64,000 nt of DNA, taken from positions 56,010 to 120,009 of the forward strand of contig JNVV01000066.1 in assembly GCA_000733355.1 (NCBI GenBank). Direction: 5' to 3'. This document shows positions 22,801-34,280 of the stretch, one piece after another (positions within the stretch are counted from its first letter, which is position 1; every line of letters begins with the position of its first letter). Below the pieces are notes generated by a model. That model did no database searches. It worked only from the letters and a program-made list of their open reading frames with translations, and was not told where the DNA came from. This DNA comes from Falciphora oryzae (lineage: Eukaryota; Ascomycota; Sordariomycetes; Magnaporthales; Magnaporthaceae). Both the position numbers and the translations under genes were made by a program.

Positions 22801-24059
22801 GGATCATAATTCCAGCATAATTGCATCATTATTCTGGCGCATGCACTTGAGGGATCTGGAGGCCTGGAGGGCCTGGGAGGCCCTGGCCTACGGGGTCCGT
22901 AGGACCCCGTGACATGGAAGGCCAAGCTCTACAGGCAATGTATATAAGGGCTTGGTTGCCCTCCCTCTCTGGCAGATAGATCCCTTTCCTCTTCGTGCAC
23001 AATAGATTATGATTCCTCTGATATAAGGGATCATTGTTCACCCTGTTTTGGAGATCTCCGAGCCCACAGGAGTACATACTCCTACCAACATAGAGATTAT
23101 ATAATAAGGCCTTAAAGTCCCTGTAGCACCGCTAAAGCTCGCTCGTTAACTTTTCCACAAAAAAGTAGGTCCAAGCATACCCGCTCCAATCGTCGTGGAA
23201 ATGTATCCAGTATTTAAAGCCCTGTAAATCTTTTCGAAAGTATCTATAATCCACCGAAATAAAGTTTTTAGGCTTTGTCCAACTCTTTCCGGGCATTCGA
23301 TTTATAACCTGCTTTATTTTAGCATAGGCGCACTCTTCGCATTTGGCTATTAGAGGACCTTTTAGCCTAAGTCCGGCTGTATTTTGGGTCGCTTTCGCAA
23401 GCACGTTAGGCCCCGGGTGGCCGAACCGGAGGTGCTAAAAAGTCCCGTCCCTTGGGGGACTTTAACGGTAGTGCCGAAAGTTTTACTGTTTTGCCGGTGG
23501 ATCGTTGGGTTGTTTATCCGCTGCTAAGGCGCTTTGATCCTCCCTTTGACCTTTTGCAATGTAGTTATATTCGATAACGAATTGATTGTGCTTGTTGGGA
23601 GTGATAGCGAGGAGCTGATCGTCGTTGTTTTTAAGTGCAGGTGGGTTCCGTTTTGTATCCTACCACCAGCCTTTCCGCATTAGGCATACGAGAGAGATTA
23701 CGTTGCAAGCGAACCTTTCGATTAAAACCGCATTACGTAACCGGATTTGGTTTGATCCAAATCCCGTTAAAGTTACCAAGGTCACCTTTCCGTAGCTAGT
23801 GACCTGGAGCTTTTTTAAGCCTATTTGCACGTAATTTCCGGCCGTGGCGTACCGAAAATTCCGGAACCGGTTTGGGTCGTTGAAAATGTGGATGGTGGCC
23901 CCGGAGTCGAGGATCGTGGACCGGTGGAGTGGGTAATCGCTTACGTTAAAAACAGCGCGGTAGGTTGCTTCGTTTATTGTGATCGTTAGAGCGTTTAGGA
24001 CGATTCCCACTTGTTGGATTAGTTAATTTTTGGTTTCAATTTCCTTTATATGGTTCGCT
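19899..24059 (-). pseudogene. Copia pol (protease, integrase, RT, RNase H), RIP-damaged
   Basis: From right to left: the aspartic protease motif ILDSGATIHIF at about 23.9 kb; the GAG-pre-integrase/integrase region with CEECAYAKIKQ and ISVDYRYF...WIHFHDDWSGYAWTYF at 23.4-23.1 kb; degraded reverse transcriptase at about 21.9-20.9 kb; and RNase H at 20.6-20.4 kb (IVGWKANKQPTMATFTCEAE). The terminal TKPLTKAKWEGFLQQL precedes the stop at 19899. A solo LTR of another family interrupts the integrase-RT region. Many in-frame TAA and TAG codons, AT-enriched composition and few TGA stops fit C-to-T change at CpA (RIP). Confidence 0.88.
22797..23090 (-). mobile_element. Solo LTR nested in copia pol
   Basis: 294 bp bounded by TGTTGG and CCAACA, flanked by a perfect 5-bp duplication TAGAG at 22792-22796 and 23091-23095. 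It is related along its length to the solo LTR at 47257-47556, in the opposite orientation. On the minus strand it begins TGTTGGTAGGAGTATGTACT. No internal retroelement sequence remains, so it is the product of LTR-LTR recombination. Confidence 0.93.
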
Positions 24060-24728
24060 TAACGTGGTTCACAAGCGAGCCGCGCACACAAGCGAGTCGC
24101 GCACTTCAAAATCCTATACTAAACGCAGTTTTCGACATCCTTGCTAACTCGACCAATTTTGATCCAAATTCGATGCAATTTTATACATAACGTTTTAACT
24201 ATATACTTGATTTTATGTAATTATCTTCAATTTTATAACCCTAACCCGGGTGAGATATTAAGAAAATTCGCTAATTTAACTCCTGTATTTTTAATATCTC
24301 ACCCGGGTTAGGGTTATAAAATTGAAGATAATTACATAAAATCAAGTATATAGTTAAAACGTTATGTATAAAATTGCATCGAATAAATAACGACATTTAT
24401 GAAGAGCCCGTTGCGAGCTTGAAATCGCGCAGCCGGACAGCCTTTCGAGATAATTCAATTTTGACACCGGAATCGAACTCCTCGCACCCGACTTGACCCA
24501 GGATCGATGCCGCATCGGGTGCGCGCCGACGGCGCGGGCCTAGAATCGATGGAAGTCGATTCCGGGCTCGCGGCCAATCGACACGCCTCGACGGTGGATC
24601 CCCCCAACGCGCCTCCGAACGCGCGAAGGAATGCCGACACCGACAAAAAACCGGCGCGCGGCCGTTAAAAGGAAAAAAAAAACGAAATTATTAACAAACT
24701 AAAACCCTTTATAATCAGTAGAAAGTTG

Positions 24729-25960
24729 CTGGAAATCCTGCAACTAATGTCGGAACTAACGAAGCTAAAAGTCGACGCGAAAACGGCTCGCAAACGCGAC
24801 GCCACCAAAGACGGACCGGTAACCAAAACGATACTACAGGAATTGAAAGCAGAAATACTTACAAAGGTTAAAAATGCACTAATTGATACCAGAAAGTCTT
24901 ACGCCTCTGCCCTCGCCACGGACCTACCGGCTTTAGCACCGGACGGAAACGCGCCGAACCGAACGCAACAATAATACCCGAACACAACGCATCCCCCCCC
25001 GCGATTTATACCGTTAAAAGTCGAACGCGAAATAATCGTAGCCGTAAAAGAAGCCCCGAAAGCAATTAAAAACCGATCGCAAATCGACACCCAGCGGGTA
25101 CTAAATAACCAACTCGGTACGGCGGTGCGGGTAACGAAACGGCTCTAAAGCGGAAACGTAATAGTATACTTTTACGCAAACGCAAACGAATACAAGAAAA
25201 GGGACGAATAGGTAAAAAAGGTGTTTGAAAACCAGGTAACGATCCGGGAACGGACATACGACGTAGTAATTAAAGGAATAAAACAAACAACATTGCCGGA
25301 GGACCTAAACCAATTTACTCGTAGCTTAAACGCCGAAAACCGAAACGCGGAGGTTAAATCAGTGCACGTATAGCCAGCCCGCACCCTTTACGGATACGCT
25401 ATGGTATTAGCACAAATCGGGTCCGCAGCCGCCGCGGACCAAGCTTGCGAACAAGGATTAGTAATACAAGCGGAACTATTTAAATGCGAGCCGTTTACAC
25501 TAAACGCTAAAGCCACCTAATGCTATAATTGCTACGAATAGGGGCACCGATAAAAATTTTGCAAAAAACCGGGCCGCTGCCCGCATTACGGAGGACCGCA
25601 ACACTAAAAAGGAAAAAGTCAATGCGACGCCCACCCCTAACATAACAAAGCTACACCCAAATGTGCAAACTACGGCGAACCGCACCCGGCGTTTAACCGG
25701 GGCTGCGAGGTAACGCAACGGGCGATCGGGAAAACGAAAAAAGCATACCAGAACCGGCCAAAGAAATTTATATTGGAAGAATCAGCCCCTAAACAAACAA
25801 AAGCCACCACCACCTTCCCTATTTTCCAAACGCGCATACCCCCCGGTATCGGAAAACTACCGAGCCCTAGCAAAAGGCGTAAATAAAACTTAAATACAAA
25901 TAACGACTTCCCAATCCGGTCCCCCGGTCGCCGAAAACCCGGTAAACCCCGCAAAAACTT
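24729..25960 (+). pseudogene. LINE ORF1 (gag-like, zinc knuckle)
   Basis: The first part reads as a helical Lys/Glu-rich segment (LQLMSELTKLKVDAKTARK). At about 25520-25700 follow zinc-knuckle motifs (CYNCYE, then GHR, FC, GRCPHYGG, and KCANYGEPHPAFNRGC), as in ORF1 of fungal Tad-type LINEs. In-frame TAG and TAA interrupt it at positions expected to be Gln, consistent with CAG/CAA changed by RIP. Confidence 0.75.
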
Positions 25961-26199
25961 GCAGCCACCCAAGGGCCGGACCGCTACACGACCGCCACTT
26001 ATAACAAACTACGCCCTTAAAACGAGCTCCCGGCTAGCCCAACCTCCAATTACGGCAAACGAACAAATTTAAGCAAAAGCAACTAAAGGATAAGGACGAA
26101 CACCGGCCCCGTTAGAGCCGCTACCTTTATCCGAACCGCTACCGATCAAAGATAGCACAATCCCGTTCGACGCATAAAAACGCTTATTAAAATCCCCAT

Positions 26200-29100
26200 A
26201 GTAATAACAATCTTATATTGGAATATAGGAAAAGGAAACGGAAAAGGAAATATACCGCTTTTTAACAAAAAGGAATACGATATAATAGCTATACAAAAAC
26301 CGGAGCTAAACCGGCACGGAAACCCGAAAAAACCGGCCGGATATAATTACGAGCTAATATACTACCAAGCAAATACAAAATCGAACGCAACACTATACGT
26401 CCACCAACGATTAGACCTAGTAACGTGGAAAAGCCGGAACGGACACGACTAGGCAGCAATTACATTACAAACCCTAATAGGGAACATCGACATCTATTTA
26501 ATATATTCGCCAAACCCCCGGGCACTAAGAAAATGGCATACCCCTTTAACCGAAATCGAAATAACACCGCTTCGGAACCACGCCGTACTAATAAGGGATT
26601 TTAACATGCACTACCCAATATAGGACATACACAATCGGGAAAACGCCAGATCCAAGCTACTATTCGCGCTAGCGCACCGGTAGCGGCTTAAACTAACAAC
26701 GCCTTATAAGGAAATAATAAAAAAAAGGTTCGGCGAACGAAAAAGCACCATCGACTACGCGTGGGTATCCGATACTTTAGCTATCAAATACGAGGGCAGA
26801 AACGACGAAATAGGGGGGTCGGACCACCACTTTTAAGTGATTTCGATCGATTGCAAAGCGGAACCGCTCCGCAAAAGGAAAGCAAAAGGATGGGTATGGA
26901 AAAAGGTTAATACTAACTTTAAAAACGATAAAAAAAAGGCGCTACAACTGGCCAAACAATACATCGAAATCGAAGATATAAAAACGCTAAACGATATAAA
27001 CAACCAGGTGGACACATTAATAAACTAACTAACCCAAATCGCTAACGAGCTGGCACTAAAACGAAAAACCACAACAAATTTTAAACCAATACCGTACTGG
27101 AACTCGACGCTTACGAAACTAGCTAAAAAAACGAAACGGTGCTAACGCGTACATATACGGCTAAAAATACAAAAAAGCTATAAGGAACTAAAAGCAGCCG
27201 ACAAAGCTTTTATTAAGGAAAAAAGGAAGGCCTCCAACTTACATTAAAAGGAGTTTATTAAAAAAGCGTTAAAAGAACAGGATCTAGAGCTTGTTTTTTA
27301 AAATATCGAACGATGGGCGAAATTACGGAGCTATAGGAAACGGGACCTAACCAGGTTACCGGACCTGAACCGGCTTGGAGAAAGAAACCAAAGGCCAGCG
27401 AACTCCTACGCTAATAAGGCCATAGTTTTGGCAGCTAAGTTTTACCCCAACCCGGAAGCGGACCTGATAGACGTCGGGGATACTACGTTCGAAAATCACA
27501 CCTTTACCAACCTATTCCCAATCAATCACCGAGTGGACCCTAAAAGAGACGAAGTACTAGCGGCTTTAAAAAAAACCCGGAATTGGAAAGCCCCGGAAGC
27601 GGATAACCTACCGAACGGACTATTAAAAGCGTGCGGGGAACCATATTAGGAAGCTATATCCAAAATAGCCAACGCCAGCTTCGAATTCGAATACTTCCTA
27701 AAACGTTTCCGAAACGCACTAACGGTAGTGCTCCTTAAGCCGGGGAAAAATACGGAAAATAGAAAAACAGTAAAGGGGTGGCGACCGATCGCACTTTTTT
27801 CGTTTATATTTAAAGTTATAAAAGCGATCGTAGAAATACGGATCGCAACCGAGGCGGAAAAAAGAGGACTGTTGCCGGAAGGGCAAATAGGCAATAGAAG
27901 GAAACGCAGCACCGAGCTCGCTATTAAACAAATGATAGATACCGTAATAACGGCGTGGAACTACGGCGCTACAGCTTCGCTGCTATAGCTCGACCTATTA
28001 AAAGCATTCGATAACGTTAACCATATTAAACTTTTTAATACTTTACGAAAATAAAGATTCCCGTTAAAAACAGTTAGGTGGATTAAAAGCTAGCTGACAG
28101 GCAGGACGGCCCGGCTCCGGTTTGATGGAAATACGTTTACGCCTATACAAATAATAGCAAAAGTACCACAAAGCTTACCACTTTTACCCATATTGTTTAT
28201 CTTATACATCGCGTCGCTTTACGCCAAATTGGAAGAAATACCAGGGATAACGGTGGTCGGCTTCGCCGACGACACCAACCCCATAGCAATAGGGGGAACC
28301 ACGGCGGAAACGGCCCGGCTGCTAAAACGGGCTTGGGATACGTGCTAAATATAAGCAAAAAGGATAAAAATGACGTTTAACGCGGCTAAAACCGAGCTGC
28401 TTTATTTTATTAAAACCTTAGACCGGACCCGGGTCCGCACCGGAAATACACAGGTGCAACCAACGCTATTGGCGAGATTTTTAGGAGTTTGGCTAAACCA
28501 TAAGCTAAATTTTAACGCTTATACCAAATAAGCAAAGGGCAAATAAGAAAGATAGCAGTTTGCGGTAACAAAACTCGCGGCGGCAACGTGGGGAAGCAGC
28601 TTCGCACGCGCGAGGCAGCTGTACGCGGTCGTGTGCCGCAATGCATTGGCTTATAAAGCGGCAGCCTACCACCTATTAACGGAACCCCGAAATCGGCCCC
28701 GGGGCGTAGCTAAAAAGATGGCGAAAAAATAAAGAGTATATTTTAAAATGGTGGTTGGAGCTTATAAAGCAACTTCGTTAGCACATTTCGAAATAGAAAC
28801 CTACGTGCCGCTTTTGGATTTATATTTAAACGAAAGGGTTATAAACGCGGTAAATAAATGGGAAGAAACCGGGATGACGTAGCGCATTAACGAAGTGATA
28901 GCGAAAGTAGCGGACCGTTTTTAAAAATTCGGTTACAAAGAACGAAAAAAAAGGCCCCACCCCCAAAGCAAATAAGCGAAAAGAGAGTGGGTAGTACGAT
29001 GGGACCGGCCCGAAATAGCGCTAGAACCGAAACGAGCACCCGTCCCTTACGGAAAGGATTGGAAATCCAAACACAAGCACGCAAGGCGTTGGAACCCTAA

Positions 29101-29620
29101 CGTAATAATGGAATGGAAGTTGAAAATGGCTAATACGACGGCAATAGCGAAGAGAGCGAACCGGTACAGGACCGCGTACCTAGCGGATAACCCCCTGTTT
29201 ACGGAAGAGATGGTTAAATACTACGAAAGGATGCTAAAAGCATACAGCTCGGTGGCAATCCAAATTAAAACGGAAAAACTAGGGCTAAACTCGTTCCTAT
29301 TTAGCAAAGGCGTACTTAACGCGGCGACGCCACTATGCGAATATGGCAGCGGATAAAGGGAAATAACGTAGCACGTATTAACCTAATGCGCCCGATGGGA
29401 CAAACAGCGGGAAGGCACCGTATTAGCGCAAATAAATAGCCGGAAAGCGTATTTCGAGCTGTGGGAAATAGGGGGCACACCGTTTAAAAAAGTAGCACGC
29501 ATAATGTTTCGCACAGGAAGATTATTAAATTTTAAGGCGGTTAAAAAGGCAAAAAGGGAACGCATAAAAAGAGAAGAGGAAAAGCAACGCTACCGAGCCG
29601 AAAACGAACTGAACTAAAAA
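26200..29620 (+). pseudogene. LINE ORF2 (endonuclease and reverse transcriptase)
   Basis: An apurinic-type endonuclease is readable from about 26210 (IIAIQKPELNRHG, IYLIYSPNPRA, IRDFNMHYP, TIDYAWVSDTL) to SDHHF at about 26833, covering the catalytic Asn/Asp/His boxes. The reverse transcriptase follows: WKAPEADNLPNGLLK at 27.59 kb, KGWRPIALFSFIFKV at 27.77 kb, LDLLKAFDNVNH at 27.99 kb and the catalytic GFADDTN at about 28.26 kb, then FLGVWLNHKLNF. The C-terminal part continues to about 29.6 kb. Multiple TAG/TAA stops make it inactive. Confidence 0.85.
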
Positions 29621-31596
29621 AAATTATAAAAAAGCAAACGAAAGCACTATACCCGAAAAGCGAAAAGGAAAAAAAAACCACGCAAATACCGACGCTACGC
29701 AACCAAGTCGCTATAGGGGGAAAACCGAGGAAATTATTAAAGGGGGTTGGCAAAAGGACGATAACGGAAGCTATTATCGTTTATATCCCGCTTTATTTTA
29801 TTAAAAACGTCCTTCCGGCATTCCGATAGTATTTTGTTAAAAACGTCCTCGGTAACGTTTTGCCAAAAGGAAACTTGAAAGATACCGTGGAGTTAACGGA
29901 TTAAAAGCGGACAGTAAAAGCGAAAAAACAAACACTTACCCGTATTTTGGCCCGCTTAAAAGCCAGCTTTTCCATCCGAGTGCGATTTTCCGTGCTCCAC
30001 TTAGCAACGATCCTTTCGGCCTAGCCCGATATGGTTTGGCCCGGGGGCATTATATTACCGGAAAGGGAGCGGACTAAACCCGAACCACTAAAAGCAGCTA
30101 CAGCAGCGAAGGCATTCCTAAGACTGGCAGGGAACAAACGGCCAAACCCGGCGCCGGAAGGAATACCGGACCGTTTAAAAATGTCCTTCGAAATACGGCA
30201 ATACCCGGCGATCGCATGCTCCAAACCGGTATAGCGAATTTGGAATAAAAAGAAATGTTAGGATAGGACAAATAGCGGCCCGGAACAAAGGCGGTATACA
30301 CTTTGGCAGCAATATGGACATCCGCAAACGCAGCATCGCGGCCCGCATTAGTTTTGGGCAAAAATTGTATATAGCGATAGTAGGTACAAAAAATAGCGGC
30401 AACCTAGTCCTTGGAATTAATGGGAGGTTACCGCGACGGGAACGAGACGTTAGCGACGAAATCGCGAGCGGATACCAAAAAGGAGCGACCAACCTAAACG
30501 TAAGCACCACGCGATTAAATGCAGCCCATATAGGTAAGGCCTTTGGTAGCTGAAATCACCATATTAGCAAAACCGGAAACGGAGCGGAAAAAAGTAGGAT
30601 AAAAAGCGCTACATATAAGCTTTGTAGTAGTACTAGCGTATAGCACCGGTACCGTTAACGCCGTTAGCGAAACGTTAAAAATAGCTAACGCACATTTTAT
30701 ACGAGGGATTGGGAAGTTAAAAAGGCGGAATAGGAAGGATAGCGGGGCGGCAAATATACACTATGTCGTTGTAAGAAACGCAGTTATCGGGGACTTTAAC
30801 CGCCGGCAAATACTCCGATTAATTATATAAGCGGTAAAGTTGGGAGGAAAAGAGGAAGTTAGCTACAAAACCGGGAAAAAAACGGAGCAAAGCCGTATTT
30901 ACAGTTTTAACACGAAGGTCCTGGACGCCGTTGCCCGAGCCGCCGTCGCTCGAGCCGCTGCCGTCGTTTTCGTCCGTAAACGGAAGGCGATTGCGAAAAC
31001 GACTGCTACCGTTACTACCACTACTACTACTGCTATTAGCTGTAGCGGCGGGAGCGGCGCGGCTACCGCCCGTGGCTCCGCTACCGGGATTGCCACCGCA
31101 ACCGCTACCACCACCACCGCGGGGAAATTTAAAAACTTTATTTTTAGGAGCTATGCTGTAAAAGAATAGGAAATGGAGGGAAACGAGGCGCGAGCGAGCA
31201 GGAACCTAAATGCAGGCAGGAGAAAAAGAAGCGCGGGCAGAAGGGTAGGACCGGAAGTGGTGGTGAAAAGAGAGCGAGAGGGAGAGAGAAAGGAAGGAAA
31301 AAGGGCCTTTTGTAGCTGGGAAAAAGAAGGCCGGTGGAAACCCGGATCCGGAAGGAAATAAAAGGAAGTTACTACCAAAAACCACAACGCATAACAACGC
31401 AGCAATAAAAAAAAGTTACCCAAATAACGCGATCCAAAAAGAGGGAGGCAACCAATAAAAAGATTAGATGCAAGCTACAAAGGCGGACCCGAACCGTACG
31501 CGGAGCAACGGCCCCGGAAGCGGGCATTTACCAAAAGCTAAATCACCTAAAATTACGAAGCAAAACGCTAGACCCGGAGGGCCCGCCCGCGGCTGG

Positions 31597-31839
31597 GACC
31601 CGGAGCAAAGCCGGGCCAATTTACGCGAAAAAGCTACATTAGGGCGCTATAATACAAGTACTAATATAAACATTCCGCTACGAAGGCGAAACCCGACACC
31701 AAAGCGCTGCCCCGGTTAGGACCCGGAGCGGAGCCGGGCCAATTTACGCGGAAAAGCCACACCAGGACGCCATAACACGAGTACTAACACAGCCGTTTCG
31801 CTACGAAGGCGAAACCCGGCGCCGAAACGCTGCCCCGGC
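31597..31839. repeat. Two tandem ~122-bp units in the LINE 3' region
   Basis: Both units begin GGACCCGGAGC and end GCTGCCCCGG. They differ at about 18 positions, almost all C/T or G/A transitions, mostly with T or A in the left unit. This suits duplication before or during RIP. Confidence 0.8.
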
Positions 31840-32245
31840 GCAACACACCCTTATTCCTTTACGTACTTTCCTTTTATTCCACTAATTATAAGGACGCTTC
31901 CACGACGGAACCCTTACGAGCAGTCGCATGAAGATAAGCAGACGGTACCACTGTTTAACACAGCAGGACCGTATACGAAGAGCAGACATGGTTTTTACTC
32001 CTAAGCTCCGGAGCGGGGGCGACACGCACCCGAGGACGAGTTCAAGGGTTTTTACATGTAAATACTACATAGTAGAGGCACCGAGGTCTTATATAGATAT
32101 AACGGTAGTATGAATATATATATAAAATTGCATCGAATTTGGATCAAAATTGGTCGAGTTAGCAAGGATGTCGAAAACTGCGTTTAGTATGGGATTTTGA
32201 AGTGCGCGACTCGCTTGTGTGCGCGGCTCGCTTGTGAACCACGTT

Positions 32246-33537
32246 AAAGCATTGCCTGTTTGTTTTTTTTTTGTTTTCCCTTTTAATGTTCCCGGCGTAT
32301 TTTTTTAATAAGAACATCTAACTTTTTGTCCTTTTTGCGCTTGTATTTAATGAGCTGTTGTATAGGTTTTAACGGTGTCCATTAATCCGGCGCAAGCTCT
32401 TTCAGGATATAAAAGCACTTTTCCGCTTTGTGCCTGTTTTGGCTACATACGCGGCAGACGGCTTTTGGGGGTGAATCGGATGTTCCCTTTCGGTACATTT
32501 TTCGGGAGTTCGATTTGGCCTTGGGAGCTCGATTACCGGATTTGGATACCGGTGGGCTTTGCTTCCGCGGTCGCTTGCGGGCAACGGTTTCGGTATTGTC
32601 GTCGGAAAGTAATTCGCTCCTTTTTTTTAGCTTTTTTGGGCCCGGATCCCGTGGCGCCCCTTAAACCGATTGCTACGAACCTTGCCCCCTTAACGCTTTT
32701 AGGCCTAACAATAAGCATGTCTTCCGTGCTTATTTCGTGCCGAATTTTTTTCGCAATATCTAAGTGCCTCAGGAGCCCGCGTTTAATGCTATTTTAATAG
32801 TTTCTGCGTGTTTGTAAAGCCTAAAACCTATAGTATCCGCCTACAGCTCCAATAACTGCAGGGAATTAGATTAAGGGCGTGGTGGCCTCTGCAATTTCGG
32901 TTTGGGTTCCGTCCTTTATAACTTGTTCGAATTTTTTAATCCATTTGATTATGTTTTTAAAATTCCTCAGTCCTTGCATAACCTTTTTATATGCGGCTTT
33001 CGCCGCTTCCTGGTTTTCGAAGGAGTAGGATTCCCCGTATTTTTGGAGATTGGCATAGCTTTTTTAAATAGCGACCTTTATATGCCCGTTTTTTAAAGCA
33101 AAGTGCCTATTTTTTAGGGTTTCGCAAACCGTCTGGTTTATTTACTTGTAAATGCTTTGTGCGTTTTTGTATCCCTCCTTGTATATGTGTAGGGCATGCT
33201 GATAGCCGGCCATTTTCTTTTAAAAAGGCATACCCAAAAAGTCGGACATGATTTCGGAGGCGTTCTTTTAGTTCGAGGGATCGGCCGGGACCTCCGTGGA
33301 CGTCGAAGGAGTGGAGTTCGTGTTTTTCAGCCGCGTGTTTCTCCTTGAAGGAGGACTTTGAGGGGCTTCTTGGCTTGTCTGCAAGATTTTCGGAGGCGAG
33401 GGGAGTCGAGGCCACTTTTCCTCGCCCAAAACGAAGGGCGTTAGGCTGAGGGAATCGACTTTCCGTAGGAAGGCCGTATTCCATCCCTTCCAACCGGTGT
33501 AGTCCTCGAGGGTTGGGCCGTACTCGGTGGTAGCCAT
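32246..33537 (-). pseudogene. Copia gag, RIP-damaged
   Basis: The ATG at 33537 begins MATTEYGPTLEDYTGWKGW, the usual copia Gag opening with a Trp-containing motif. Downstream come a Pro/Ser-rich segment, a helical region with Lys/Glu, and at about 32450-32400 a zinc knuckle CRVCSQNRHKAEKC (C-X2-C-X4-H-X4-C). Several in-frame TAA/TAG codons break it. The 3' end stops at the TA where the DNA element inserted; reading across the insertion continues in frame into the protease region at 24.05 kb, apart from stops. Confidence 0.85.
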
Positions 33538-33603
33538 TGTTGGTGCCGTTGGACGCTGCTGATTTGCGCGGTAAACTGGACAACGCGAATGAGACTTTTA
33601 ATC

Positions 33604-33775
33604 TGTTGCATAGCGTAACGAGAATGAATTGATCTGATTGGATTGATTGATTGATTTGTTTGATTGATGATGCTCCATGCCCGCTGGGACAGATGTCCCG
33701 CCAATTTTGCCTGCAGCGCGTCCTGCCCAACACGTCCGTGCACTTGACTAATCAATTCCTGCACCGCATGCAACA
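33604..33775 (-). repeat. Copia 5' LTR (right copy)
   Basis: 172 bp, near-identical to the copy at 19651. It is followed by ACTAG at 33776-33780. I could not assign the primer-binding site that should adjoin its inner edge. Confidence 0.93.
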
Positions 33776-33780
33776 ACTAG

Positions 33781-34280
33781 GCCCGCTGACCAACCATTTA
33801 CATTGTCTGACGCTTCCTTTGCTGACAGCTATGCACCTACTAGCTAGCTCGCTGGCGTCGGCTGACCTGATTGGACAACCCAGAGGCAGGCTGGGGGTTT
33901 GACCGAGCTGCTAGGAAGACCTGCAGGAGGGCGCCGCGGACCCTGCCTCCTTCGCCAGGACAGACATGTCAAGGGAGCTGAGCTCAAATTCCCGCGGCGA
34001 TCGAGGTCAGGCTACGTCGAGGTCAGGCTACGAAAATGGAGGGTGGAGACGAGCTTCACACCCTCCTTTTGCCAAGCGCCGCCCACATTCACCCTTTTGT
34101 TCAGCTTATCGGCCCCACCGCGGCCTGCATACCGTCCGGGCCTAGATTGTGCCCCTACCGAAACCCTGCGTCGCAACGACGTGGTGGAACATAAGATCAA
34201 CGAAGCCGCCGGCCCTCGTTCTCTAGCCCACCTCGTTCTTCAAACACCGAATCGGAACTTGGTTGATGCGAAATGTAGCC
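33781..34280. other. Upstream region of the CorA-like gene
   Basis: No independent gene supported. Includes a short tandem duplication CGAGGTCAGGCTACG at about 34005-34035. Should hold the promoter and leader of the gene starting at 34281. Confidence 0.4.

Larger units (their letters stand above)
24385..32120 (+). mobile_element. LINE (non-LTR retrotransposon) inserted in the MITE
   Basis: About 7.7 kb flanked by an 18-bp target duplication TATAAAATTGCATCGAAT (24367-24384 and 32121-32138), typical of target-primed reverse transcription. It encodes, in plus orientation, an ORF1 with zinc knuckles, an endonuclease, a reverse transcriptase with FADD, and a downstream region. Dense TAG/TAA codons in otherwise recognisable frames indicate RIP. 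The 3' end has no clear poly-A tail; the last bases before the duplication are AT-rich. The 2.5 kb after the RT (29.6-32.1 kb) is unexplained low-complexity and tandem sequence. Confidence 0.85.
24062..32244. mobile_element. Palindromic TA-flanked DNA element (mariner/Fot-type MITE), split by a LINE
   Basis: Terminal inverted repeats starting ACGTGGTTCACAAGCGAG lie at 24062 and, inverted, end at 32244; TA flanks both (24060-24061, 32245-32246), the target of Tc1/mariner-type elements. Removing the LINE (24385-32120 plus one duplicated target copy) leaves about 430 bp that is almost entirely one palindrome: arms of about 195 bp around a 34-bp loop at 24257-24290. It encodes nothing, so it is a non-autonomous foldback MITE. 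It sits in the copia gag-pol frame. The arms contain a CCCTAACCCGGGTGAG segment. Confidence 0.9.
19651..33775 (-). mobile_element. Ty1/copia LTR retrotransposon, complete outline, carrying nested insertions
   Basis: Both ends are defined: identical-length 172-bp LTRs (TGTTGC...GCAACA) at 19651-19822 and 33604-33775, and a perfect 5-bp target duplication ACTAG at 19646-19650 and 33776-33780. The coding strand is minus. Gag with a zinc knuckle lies at 33.5-32.3 kb, then protease, integrase, reverse transcriptase and RNase H down to 19.9 kb. That domain order (integrase before RT) defines the copia superfamily. Subtracting the nested DNA element plus LINE (24062-32244) and a solo LTR (22797-23090) leaves about 5.6 kb, a normal copia length. 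The two LTRs differ at only about three positions, although the internal part is heavily RIP-damaged with TAA/TAG stops. Confidence 0.93.

Noticed and set aside
24228..24312. Telomere-like CCCTAACCC / GGGTTAGGG words
   Set aside because: Only one to two units, located in the arms of the palindromic MITE and symmetric because of the palindrome. Not a telomere or interstitial telomeric tract.
24440..24500. tRNA-like B-box (GTTCGATTCC) on the minus strand
   Set aside because: No matching A-box or cloverleaf could be drawn, and it lies in the 5' region of the RIP-damaged LINE.
24729..29620. Alternative genetic code with reassigned TAG/TAA in the LINE
   Set aside because: Host genes in the same window use TAA, TAG and TGA as normal stops, and the TAG/TAA codons are explained by C-to-T change of CAG/CAA (RIP).
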